64,000 bases of DNA from VGRW01 sp031396695 (lineage in GTDB: Bacteria; Myxococcota_A; UBA9160; SZUA-336). Positions 1 to 15,599 of the stretch are shown one piece after another; positions within the stretch are counted from its first letter, which is position 1; each line of letters begins with the position of its first letter. The stretch lies in the NCBI GenBank assembly GCA_031396695.1, contig JANNLG010000069.1, forward strand, positions 23,512-87,511, written 5' to 3'. The notes beneath the pieces were generated by a model that saw only the letters and a list, made by a program, of their open reading frames with translations, was not told the DNA's origin and did not search any database. The translations under genes were made by a program, and so were the position numbers.

Positions 1-68
1 AGCTGTACGCCGGTTGGCTGCGTGCGGTCGGGCGCGCGCGGAGCCACCCGACCGGCGCGAAGAGCTGA
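1..68 (+). CDS. 3' end of an unidentified CDS (partial)
   Basis: Reading from base 3 there is an open frame of 21 residues rich in Arg, Gly and Ala that ends in TGA at 66-68. The stop shares its A with the ATG of the next gene (TGATG), the same coupling seen repeatedly in this genome. This suggests a real upstream gene in the same operon. Too little is present to name a family. Confidence 0.4.
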   Translation, partial: LYAGWLRAVGRARSHPTGAKS

Positions 69-742
69 TGCAGAACATCGCGCACCGCGGCGCGTCGGTG
101 GACGAGCTCGAGAACACGCTCGAGGCGTTCGCGCTCGCGGTGGAGCAGGGCGCCGACATGATCGAGACGGATCTGCACCTGCTGCGCGACGGCGCGGTCG
201 CGCTGTATCACGACGACGAGATCGGCGGAGTGCCGGTCGGCTCGCTCACGCTCGCGCAGCTGCGCGAGCGACTGCCGCGCGCGCCGACGCTGCAGGAGAC
301 GCTCGACCGCTTCGGGCAGAAGATCGCGTGGAACCTCGAGATCAAGAGCCCGAAGACGGGCGACTACGAGGGCCTGGAGCAGCTCGCGCTCGACGAGGTG
401 CGGCGGCGCGGGATTCTCGAGCGCACGCTCTTCTCGAGCTTCTCCGACACCGTGCTCGTCCGCATGCGCGAGCTCGAGGCGCGCGCGCGGCTCGGCACGC
501 TGGTCTGGATTCGCCAGCCGGGCGACGTCCTGGCGCGCGCTTCGCTAGTCGGCGCCGAGGCCGTGCACCTGCACCTCTTGCTCGCGACCGAGGAGAGCGT
601 ACGCGCGGCGCACGCGGCCGGCTTCCGCGTGAACGTCTACACCGTCGACGATCCCGAGGCGCAGCGCCGGCTCGCGCGCTACGGCGTCGACGGCATCTTC
701 ACGAATCTACCCGCCAAGCTGCCCGGAAACCTGCGCGGCTAG
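68..742 (+). CDS. Glycerophosphodiester phosphodiesterase
   Basis: Predicted 224-residue enzyme of the GDPD family, which hydrolyses glycerophosphodiesters to glycerol 3-phosphate and an alcohol. The family signature is complete: AHRGAS at residues 5-10, ENTLEAF with the metal-ligand Glu, IETDLHL, and HDD about residue 45, followed by an EIKSPK strand. The end of the barrel reads VNVYTVDD...YGVDGIFTNLP, as expected. ATG at 68 is preferred over the in-frame TTG at 14, because the conserved barrel starts right after it and it overlaps the upstream stop by one base. No signal peptide is seen, so the enzyme is probably cytoplasmic (UgpQ-like). Its TAG lies inside a CTAG shared with the convergent gltD stop. 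Confidence 0.88.
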   Translation: MQNIAHRGASVDELENTLEAFALAVEQGADMIETDLHLLRDGAVALYHDDEIGGVPVGSLTLAQLRERLPRAPTLQETLDRFGQKIAWNLEIKSPKTGDYEGLEQLALDEVRRRGILERTLFSSFSDTVLVRMRELEARARLGTLVWIRQPGDVLARASLVGAEAVHLHLLLATEESVRAAHAAGFRVNVYTVDDPEAQRRLARYGVDGIFTNLPAKLPGNLRG

Positions 743-2180
743 CGTTTCTCGGCGCGCAGGTCGCGGTCGATCTTTTCCGCGGCTTGCCGGCCTTCGGCGA
801 TCGCCCACACCACGAGCGACTGGCCGCGCCGCATGTCGCCGGCCGCGTAGACCTTGGGCACGCTCGAAGCGTAGCCCTGGGTCGCGATGTTGCCGCGCTC
901 GGTGAGGGAGACACCGAGCTGTTTCACGATCCCGTCGGGCACGGGCCCCAGGAAACCCATCGCGAGCAGCACCAAGTCGACGTCGAGCGTGAACTCGCTG
1001 CCGGGCACGGGGACCAGATCGCGCCGCCCGCTCGCGGGATCAGGCGGGCCGAAGCGGACGCGCACCGCGTGCAGCTTCTCGACCCGCCCGTTCGAGCCGG
1101 TGAAACGCGTCGTCGACACGCCCCAGTCGCGCGAGCCGCCTTCCTCGTGCGAGGTCGACGTGCGCAGGATCTGCGAAGGCATCGGGTGGAGCGGCCACGG
1201 CGCGTCCTCGGGCCGCGTCTCCGGCGGGCGTTCGAGCAACTCGAAGTTATAGACGTGCTTCGCGCCCTGACGGTGGCTGGTGCCGATGCAGTCGGAGCCG
1301 GTGTCGCCGCCGCCGAGCACGAGCACGTTCTTGCCGGTCGCCAGGATCGCGCTTTCGCTCGGCACCGCGTCGCCCGCGACGCGCCGGTTCTGCTGCTCGA
1401 GGAAGTCCATCGCATAGTGGACGCCGTCGAGATCGCGGCCCGGCACGGGAAGATCGCGCGGCGCCTCGGCGCCGCCCGAGAGCAGCACGGCGTCGAAGTC
1501 GCGCAGCAGGTCGGAGCCCGTGACGTCGCGGCCGACGAATACGCCCGTACGCAGCTCGACGCCTTCGGCGACCATGATCTCGACGCGGCGATCCACCGTC
1601 CACTTCTCGAGCTTGAAATCGGGAATGCCGTAGCGAAGCAGACCGCCGACGCGGTCCTTCTTCTCGAACAGCGTCACGTGGTGCCCGGCGCGGTTGAGCT
1701 GCTGCGCGGCCGCGAGTCCGGCGGGACCCGAGCCGATGATCGCGACGCGTTTGCCGCTGCGGCGCTCGGGTGGCTGCGGCACGATCCAGCCCTCGGTGAA
1801 GCCGCGCTCGGCGATCGTCTTCTCGATGATCTCGATCGTGACCGGGTCGTCGTTGATGCCGAGCACGCAGGCGGACTCGCAGGGCGCCGGACAGATTCGG
1901 CCGGTGAACTCCGGGAAGTTGTTGGTGCGGTGCAGGCGCTCGAGCGCCTCGCGAAAGCGCCCGCGATACACCAGATCGTTCCAGTCGGGAATGATGTTCC
2001 CGAGCGGACAGCCGTTGTTGCAGAACGGCACCCCGCAGTCCATGCAGCGCCCGCCCTGCGCACGGATCATCTCGTCGCTCGGCTCGGAGTAGATCTCGAG
2101 GTAGTCCTCGACGCGCTGCTTCGCCGGGCGCTTGCTGGGGGTCTTGCGGCCGACCTCCATGAAGCCAGTGACCTTGCCCA

Positions 2181-2181
<1 letters not shown>
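739..2181 (-). CDS. gltD: Glutamate synthase (NADPH) small subunit
   Basis: 480 residues, the usual length for GltD. It passes electrons from NADPH through FAD and Fe-S clusters to GltB, for glutamate formation from glutamine and 2-oxoglutarate. The N-terminal domain carries the cysteine sets for two 4Fe-4S clusters: CMDCGVPFC plus CPLGN near residues 45-60, and CPAPCESAC near residue 100. It is followed by an FAD-binding GSGPAGLAAA motif near residue 152, a GGGDTGSDC NADPH motif near residue 290, and the C-terminal AAGDMRRGQSLVVWAI stretch. The ATG overlaps the gltB stop by one base (TGATG), so translation is probably coupled. Its stop overlaps that of the convergent GDPD gene in a CTAG. Confidence 0.97.
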
Positions 2182-6710
<4,529 letters not shown>

Positions 6711-7128
6711 CCGCGTTTCCCTTCCGCACCCAGCGCTGCTTGGAGCGCCTTTCCGTCGCAAACATGTCCAAGGGACGTCGCCACGGCGGCTCACGGAGCC
6801 GGGGGGGAGGCGTCCACGGCGGTCAGAAAGACCGAGTCGCAGCTTCCGTAGTGGGCTTCACGAGAATGGACGAGAGGGTCGGAAGTACGCGATTTTTCGG
6901 CGAATTTGACCAGCGCAAGCCTAGCGGAAGGGGCGAAACGGTGTCAAGCAACGGCGGATACAAAGCCCGCGAGAAGTCGAGCATCGCCTGCGAGACCTAA
7001 GCTAACGCCGCACACACACGGGTTTTTCTGTTCCCGCGCGCTTGACGACGCACACTTGCCGGTGAAATATGCGTCAACCCCCCGCTTCGCATCGATCGCA
7101 TCGCGCAAGTCACCATGGGAGCGCCAGT
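6711..7128. other. Intergenic region between divergent gltB and zap operons
   Basis: This 418-base gap must contain the promoters for gltBD (leftward) and for the coiled-coil/zapA operon (rightward). It is visibly less GC-rich than the coding flanks, for instance around 6890-6910. I see no credible gene: the open frames crossing it are opposite-strand shadows of gltB, or they lack ribosome-binding sites. No RNA gene was recognised. Confidence 0.6.
7042..7070 (+). promoter_or_regulatory. Possible sigma-70-like promoter of the zapA operon
   Basis: TTGACG at 7042-7047 matches five of six bases of the -35 consensus. It is followed 17 bases later by AAATAT, a weak -10. The -35 hexamer is half of an inverted repeat: TTGACG at 7042-7047 and CGTCAA at 7072-7077. 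That could be an operator or chance. Sequence pattern only. Confidence 0.3.
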
Positions 7129-7431
7129 TTGATCAACGAAGCTGTGGACCTGTTCGACGTTCCGCTCGCGCGGCGCCGGACGGTGGACGAGGGGGATCTG
7201 ATCGCGGCCCTTGGCGACCGGATCGAACGGCTGGTCGAGCGCCATCGCGCGACGCGTCGCGCCGTAGACGAGCTCGGCGGAGCCTTGGTCGAGCGGGATC
7301 GGCGGATCGTCGAGCTCGACGCGAAGCTGGCCGCATTCGAACGCCTGCGCGCGGACCTGCTCGGTCGGATCGACGCGCTGGTCGTCGAAGTCGATCGGCT
7401 CGCGGGCGCCGACGAGGACCGGGCATCGTGA
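7129..7431 (+). CDS. Small coiled-coil protein, possible ZapB-like partner of ZapA
   Basis: About 100 residues. The middle and C-terminal parts are heptad-rich (IAALGDRIERLVERHRAT, then ELDAKLAAFERLRADLL and LVVEVDRLAG), consistent with a long parallel coiled coil. TTG at 7129 is chosen because GGGAG at 7117-7121 lies 7 bases upstream; the earlier ATG at 7069 has no such site. Its TGA overlaps the zapA ATG by one base, so the two are coupled. Small coiled-coil proteins just upstream of zapA are common and are often annotated as ZapB or TIGR02449-like. Here the assignment rests on context and coil pattern, not on a diagnostic motif. Confidence 0.65.
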   Translation: MINEAVDLFDVPLARRRTVDEGDLIAALGDRIERLVERHRATRRAVDELGGALVERDRRIVELDAKLAAFERLRADLLGRIDALVVEVDRLAGADEDRAS

Positions 7432-7709
7432 TGGATTCGCTGCGCGACAAGTCCGGCCGTCGCACGACCGTGAAGATCCTGGAGCGCGAGTATCGAATTC
7501 GCAGCGACGCGGATCCCGAGCACCTCGACGCCGTCGCGACCTACGTGGATCAGGTGCTGCGCGAAGTCCGCAAGTCGACGCCCGACACGCAGGACGCCTC
7601 GGTGCTGGCGGCGCTCAACATCGCGAGCGAGCTGCTGCGAACGCGGCAGCAGGTGGCGGTGCCGCGGGAACGGATCCTCGAGCTGATCGACCTGATCGAG
7701 TCGGCCTGA
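7431..7709 (+). CDS. zapA: Cell division protein ZapA
   Basis: 92 residues, the length of short ZapA proteins. ZapA binds and bundles FtsZ filaments at the division site. The N-terminal segment VKILEREYRIRSDADPEHLDAVATYVD matches the ZapA beta-hairpin plus helix, including the typical I-x-G/R-x-E-Y-x-I-x-S pattern. The C-terminal half is a helical coiled coil. ATG at 7431 overlaps the upstream TGA; a GTG directly before it is an alternative. In many proteobacteria 6S RNA sits between zapA and the folate cyclo-ligase gene, but here only 12 bases separate the two. Confidence 0.88.
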   Translation: MDSLRDKSGRRTTVKILEREYRIRSDADPEHLDAVATYVDQVLREVRKSTPDTQDASVLAALNIASELLRTRQQVAVPRERILELIDLIESA

Positions 7710-7721
7710 GCGGAACCTGGC

Positions 7722-8309
7722 ATGGGATCGGGGGCGCAATCCACGCGGAAGGCGGAGCTGCGCGCGCTGGCGCGGCGGCTTGGCTCTGGCGACCGAGCCT
7801 CGGCCTCGGCGGAGGCGATCTTCCGACTCGCCGAGCTGCCGGAGTTCGTGCGCGCGAGGACGCTCGCGTGCTACGCCGCGATCGGTGACGAGGTCCCGGT
7901 CGAGCGAGTCGCGGAGTCGTCGCGCGCGCGCGGCGTGAAGACCGTCTTCCCAGTGCAAGTGGCCGATGAGCTGGAGTTCGCGTCGATCGGAGATCTCGAC
8001 TCACTGCGACCCGGTCGCGCGGGAGTCCGCGAGCCGGTAGCCGCGGCACCGCGCGTTCGAATCGCGGAGATCGATGTGTTTCTCGTCCCCGGTCTGCTCT
8101 TCGACCGATCGTGCCGGCGCCTCGGCCGCGGCGGCGGCCACTACGACCGACTCTTGAGGCTCGCTCGCGCAGATGCGACTGCGATCGGGATCTGCTACGC
8201 CGAGCGCGTGATCGAGGAGCTTCCCGAGGATTCGTGGGACGTCGCGATGGAGGTCGTGGTGACGGAGCGGTTCGTGCTACGCCGCCCGTTGCGAGGGAGC
8301 GGCGCATGA
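7722..8309 (+). CDS. 5-formyltetrahydrofolate cyclo-ligase
   Basis: 195 residues. It converts 5-formyl-THF to 5,10-methenyl-THF with ATP. The protein shows the basic N-terminal RKAELRALARRL helix, the PGLLFDRSCRRLGRGGGHYDRLL signature (R-x-G-x-G-x-G-Y/H-Y-D-R, near residue 135), and the GICYAERVIEELPEDSWD end segment with conserved Asp. Its TGA overlaps the tyrS ATG (ATGA). The zapA/cyclo-ligase neighbourhood is widely conserved (the ygfE-ygfA arrangement of E. coli). Confidence 0.92.
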   Translation: MGSGAQSTRKAELRALARRLGSGDRASASAEAIFRLAELPEFVRARTLACYAAIGDEVPVERVAESSRARGVKTVFPVQVADELEFASIGDLDSLRPGRAGVREPVAAAPRVRIAEIDVFLVPGLLFDRSCRRLGRGGGHYDRLLRLARADATAIGICYAERVIEELPEDSWDVAMEVVVTERFVLRRPLRGSGA

Positions 8310-9520
8310 CGCGCGCGGTCGACGAGCAGGTCGAAGCCTTCCGCGGCCGCACCGTCGACCTGGTGTCGGCTGGCGAGCTCGCCGCCAAGCTGGCCCGCGG
8401 GCGTCCGCTCCGGATCAAGTACGGCTGCGACCCGTCCGCGCCCGACCTGCACCTCGGGCACACGGTGCCGCTCGACAAACTGCGTCAGCTGCAGGAACTC
8501 GGGCACACGATCGTTTTCCTCGTGGGCGACTTCACCGCGATGATTGGAGACCCGACCGGTCGCAGCAAGACGCGCGCGCCGCTGACTCGCGAAGCGGTGA
8601 AGCAGAATTCGGAAACGTATACCGCGCAGGTGAGTTCGGTCCTCGACGTTGATCGAGTCGAGATACGATTCAACAGTGAGTGGATGGACACGCTAACGAC
8701 CGCGGAGTTCATTCGCCTCGCCTCTCACCAGCCTGTTGCTCGCATGCTGGAGCGCGACGACTTCAAGCGTCGCTTCCACGGCGGGGTTTCGATCGCCCTG
8801 CACGAATTCATGTACCCGCTGGTCCAGGCCTACGATTCCGTCGCGCTGCGCGCCGACGTCGAGCTCGGTGGAACCGATCAGACCTTCAACTTGCTGCTCG
8901 GGCGTGAGATACAGCGCGCATATGGCCAGGAGCCGCAGATCGTACTCACAGTTCCGCTGCTCGAGGGCACCGACGGCGCGGACAAAATGTCGAAGTCACT
9001 CGGCAACGCGATCGGAATACGAGAGCCGGCCGAGGAGATGTACGGCAAGACCATGTCGATCCCGGATGCCTTGCTCGAGCGCTGGATCGGGCTGCTTGCG
9101 CGACCGGAATGGGAGCTAGATGGGAAGCTCGCCTCGGTCCGCGAGGGGGCGCTGAATCCCCGGGACCTGAAGGCAGCGCTCGCGCGCGCTCTGGTCGCGC
9201 GGTTCCACGGTTCGGCGGCGGGCGAAGCTGCCGAGCAGCACTTCAATCGGGTGTTTCGCGAGCATCGCGCTCCGGAAGGCCTTCCCATCGTCGAGAAGCA
9301 GGTCGCGGATCCCCGGGGTCTGCTGCTGATCGACGCGTTGATCGCGCTCGGTTTCGCCCAAAGCCGCTCCGAGGCGAGGCGCCTGGTGTCGCAGGGGGGT
9401 GTTCGGGTCGACGACGCGCGGGTGGACGACGACGATTCCTACCTCGGGCACGGCGACCATCTGGTTCAAGCGGGAAAGCGCAGATTTGCCCGTCTGCGTC
9501 TGGCTTTGGCCGCGCGTTAG
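8306..9520 (+). CDS. tyrS: Tyrosyl-tRNA synthetase (TyrZ-like, type 2)
   Basis: 404 residues. It charges tRNA-Tyr. Class I signatures are HLGH at residues 49-52 and KMSKS at 227-231. The tyrosine/ATP site appears as KYGCDPSAPDLHLGH, GDFTAMIGDPTGRS and ELGGTDQTFN. A C-terminal S4-type RNA-binding domain (SRSEARRLVSQGGVRVDD) occupies roughly residues 335-400. The KYGCDPSAPDLHLGHTVPL form is that of the type 2 TyrRS subfamily rather than the E. coli type. GCGAGGGAG lies about 6 bases before the ATG, which overlaps the preceding stop. Confidence 0.96.
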   Translation: MTRAVDEQVEAFRGRTVDLVSAGELAAKLARGRPLRIKYGCDPSAPDLHLGHTVPLDKLRQLQELGHTIVFLVGDFTAMIGDPTGRSKTRAPLTREAVKQNSETYTAQVSSVLDVDRVEIRFNSEWMDTLTTAEFIRLASHQPVARMLERDDFKRRFHGGVSIALHEFMYPLVQAYDSVALRADVELGGTDQTFNLLLGREIQRAYGQEPQIVLTVPLLEGTDGADKMSKSLGNAIGIREPAEEMYGKTMSIPDALLERWIGLLARPEWELDGKLASVREGALNPRDLKAALARALVARFHGSAAGEAAEQHFNRVFREHRAPEGLPIVEKQVADPRGLLLIDALIALGFAQSRSEARRLVSQGGVRVDDARVDDDDSYLGHGDHLVQAGKRRFARLRLALAAR

Positions 9521-9589
9521 CAACGCCTAGTTGCCTTTCGCCCGCGATCCGAGTTTCCAACTACCTGGTTTCGCTAATGATTTCTCAGT

Positions 9590-9616
9590 TTGACAGTCCG
9601 GGGGACTTGGCATAAT
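9590..9616 (+). promoter_or_regulatory. Candidate rRNA operon promoter
   Basis: A perfect -35 TTGACA at 9590-9595 and a CATAAT -10 at 9611-9616 (five of six) are separated by 15 bases, a short spacer. The bases after the -10 are GC-rich (TTCGCCCCGC), the kind of discriminator that makes rRNA promoters sensitive to ppGpp. The position, 216 bases before 16S and just after tyrS, fits. Confidence 0.65.
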
Positions 9617-9686
9617 GTTCGCCCCGCTTGAAGAACCCCCGGGCCCCCCGGCGGATTCCGTTCGGGCGAAACCGGCCTGAACACTC

Positions 9687-9698
9687 GGTCTTTGAAAA
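9687..9698 (+). promoter_or_regulatory. boxA-like antitermination site in the rRNA leader
   Basis: GGTCTTTGAAAA resembles the boxA element that recruits NusB/NusE in rRNA leaders. A near copy, GATCTCTGAAAA, lies at 11877-11888 just before 23S, which supports a shared function. Confidence 0.6.
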
Positions 9699-9699
9699 G

Positions 9700-9766
9700 C
9701 GAATAGTACGCGGACCTTAGGTCTCTTCTCCCGGCAACGGTGGAAGGGGCCGATGAGTTCGGACTC
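9700..9766 (+). other. 5' arms of the pre-16S processing stalk
   Basis: Two 16-base segments (9700-9715 and 9751-9766) are complementary to adjacent segments of the 16S-tRNA spacer at 11549-11579. The first arm is a perfect match and the second has one G-U pair. This would form the RNase III stalk enclosing pre-16S RNA, with 9716-9750 looped out. Confidence 0.75.
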
Positions 9767-9831
9767 TCGTCAATACGCCGAGTCCCTTCGCTATGCGAAG
9801 TGACTCATTCAATAAGTTCTTCAGTTTCATT

Positions 9832-11399
<1,568 letters not shown>

Positions 11400-11548
11400 C
11401 TTCGTGCTTGCTCCCGAGCAATCGGGAGTAAGTCGAGCACACCTTGGTGAACATTGGACTCAAGGCTCTGGCAACAGAGTCGCGTGAGTGGCGTCTGAAT
11501 CCCGGATTTCCGGTAACTCGTTCAATCGGGAGACGTCCTGCCAATGAA

Positions 11549-11579
11549 GAGTTCGAACTCATCGTCCGCGTACTATTCG
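11549..11579 (+). other. 3' arm of the pre-16S processing stalk
   Basis: This spacer stretch pairs with leader segments 9751-9766 (with 11549-11564) and 9700-9715 (with 11564-11579). The predicted RNase III substrate encloses 16S. Confidence 0.75.
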
Positions 11580-11631
11580 GTTTTGAGAGACCGAGCGTGG
11601 TGCATCGCGAGATGCCAGGCTCGAGCCGAGC

Positions 11632-11708
11632 GGGCCTATAGCTCAGTTGGTTAGAGCGCGCGCCTGATAAGTGCGAGGTCGGTAGTTCAAATCTACCTAG
11701 GCCCACCA
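11632..11708 (+). tRNA. tRNA-Ile (anticodon GAT)
   Basis: The acceptor stem GGGCCTA pairs perfectly with TAGGCCC, followed by A and an encoded CCA. The D-loop is AGTTGGTTAGAGC, the anticodon loop CTGATAA gives GAT, and the T arm contains GTTCAAAT. It lies in the 16S-23S spacer, the usual place for tRNA-Ile(GAT) beside tRNA-Ala(TGC). Confidence 0.97.
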
Positions 11709-11741
11709 TCAATCGCGCCGGCACCTCCTGAAGCGTTCCTC

Positions 11742-11817
11742 GGGGCTGTAGCTCAGCTGGGAGAGCGCGGGCTTTGCAAGCCTGAGGTCGTCGGTTCGAT
11801 CCCGATCAGCTCCACCA
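11742..11817 (+). tRNA. tRNA-Ala (anticodon TGC)
   Basis: The acceptor GGGGCTG pairs with CAGCTCC, with the G3-U70 wobble that identifies alanine tRNAs. The anticodon loop TTTGCAA gives TGC, the T arm carries GGTTCGATCCC, and CCA is encoded. It is the second tRNA of the rRNA spacer. Confidence 0.97.
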
Positions 11818-11876
11818 TCGGTCATGAGTCCAAAGAGTCGCCATCGTGCGACCGACAGGCTTCGGCCCGTCGACTT

Positions 11877-11888
11877 GATCTCTGAAAA
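11877..11888 (+). promoter_or_regulatory. boxA-like site before 23S
   Basis: GATCTCTGAAAA differs at two positions from the leader boxA at 9687-9698. It sits at the usual spacer position, just before the 23S processing stalk. Confidence 0.5.
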
Positions 11889-11890
11889 TT

Positions 11891-11911
11891 GAATCGTTCG
11901 ATGTTCCGTGT
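11891..11911 (+). other. 5' arm of the pre-23S processing stalk
   Basis: Twenty of these 21 bases are complementary to 15013-15032, leaving a single bulged G. The arms enclose the complete 23S gene, as expected for the RNase III stalk. Confidence 0.75.
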
Positions 11912-11997
11912 TCTGACGAACGCTGAGTATGAGCCGAGTAATTACAAACCAGTTTTCCCGTTCGACTTCGCAAGAGGTCTGTACGGAAAACGGTTTT

Positions 11998-14976
<2,979 letters not shown>

Positions 14977-15012
14977 GAACCGTCAATATTCGCTCATGCC
15001 GGCTTTCGGCTG

Positions 15013-15032
15013 ACACGGAACATCAACGATTC
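15013..15032 (+). other. 3' arm of the pre-23S processing stalk
   Basis: Complementary to 11891-11911 across the 23S gene, with one bulge. Confidence 0.75.
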
Positions 15033-15035
15033 CAT

Positions 15036-15069
15036 GCCCTGGGGGTCGACGAAAGTCGGCCCTCAGGGC
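15036..15069 (+). other. 23S-5S spacer hairpin with GAAA tetraloop
   Basis: GCCCTG plus GGGTCGAC pairs with GTCGGCCC plus CAGGGC around a GAAA (GNRA) loop, giving a stem of about 15 pairs with two wobbles. It is probably a processing or folding element between pre-23S and 5S. Confidence 0.6.
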
Positions 15070-15078
15070 AAGCAGTTT

Positions 15079-15196
<118 letters not shown>

Positions 15197-15200
15197 TCCA

Positions 15201-15245
15201 AATGCGAGACCCCGTTGGCCTTCGGGCCAGCGGGGTCTCTGCATT
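15201..15245 (+). terminator. rRNA operon terminator hairpin
   Basis: A very strong inverted repeat starts 4 bases after 5S: AATGC, GAGACCCCG and TGGCC pair with GGCCA, CGGGGTCTC and GCATT around a TTCG tetraloop. The downstream sequence is TCGAGCG rather than a clear T-run, so termination may need extra factors. Confidence 0.75.
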
Positions 15246-15253
15246 TCGAGCGA

Positions 15254-15439
15254 CTAGCGCCGGGTCCGTACGGCGCACGGCCGGGAGTCGTCGAGCATGC
15301 CTTGGATCGATGCGCGCTGCCGACGCGAGGCGCGCGTCAGACCGGTGGCCAGCATCAATCCCGCGACCATTCCGAGAACCCCGATCCAGGTCACCGATTT
15401 CTCCCCTCCGTTCGCTGCCGAGCGGCGCTCCTGTTCCAT
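15254..15439 (-). CDS. Possible small single-pass membrane protein
   Basis: A 61-codon frame starts at ATG 15439. It reads as a polar, charged N-terminus, then one hydrophobic segment of about 20 residues (TWIGVLGMVAGLMLATGL), then a positively charged RASRRQR stretch. That is a plausible single-span protein. No convincing Shine-Dalgarno site was found, and longer starts at 15502 or 15556 are possible. The 354-base gap between the rRNA terminator and the next gene holds nothing else I can name. Confidence 0.35.
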   Translation of the reverse strand: MEQERRSAANGGEKSVTWIGVLGMVAGLMLATGLTRASRRQRASIQGMLDDSRPCAVRTRR

Positions 15440-15567
15440 ATCGGCAGGCAGCGTCGGCACTTGAGTGCTGCTGTGCGCACCGGAGCAGAACTCCGCGCGC
15501 ATCCGAGGGGCCGCGTGCTCGCGTCGCTCAAGTCGACTCGTAGCGTCTCCGAACACTCCCGGGAGGA

Positions 15568-15587
15568 ACCCGGCAAGCGAGCCGGGT
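15568..15587 (+). promoter_or_regulatory. Hairpin just upstream of a ribosome-binding site
   Basis: ACCCGGC and GCCGGGT form a perfect 7-bp stem around AAGCGA, ending one base before the AGGAGG of the following gene. It could influence translation initiation of the lipoprotein or be a transcript end; the sequence does not decide. Confidence 0.4.
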
Positions 15588-15599
15588 CAGGAGGTCGGT

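Noticed and set aside
7710..7721. 6S RNA between zapA and the folate cyclo-ligase gene
   Set aside because: Only 12 bases separate the genes here, so 6S RNA cannot fit. It must be elsewhere.
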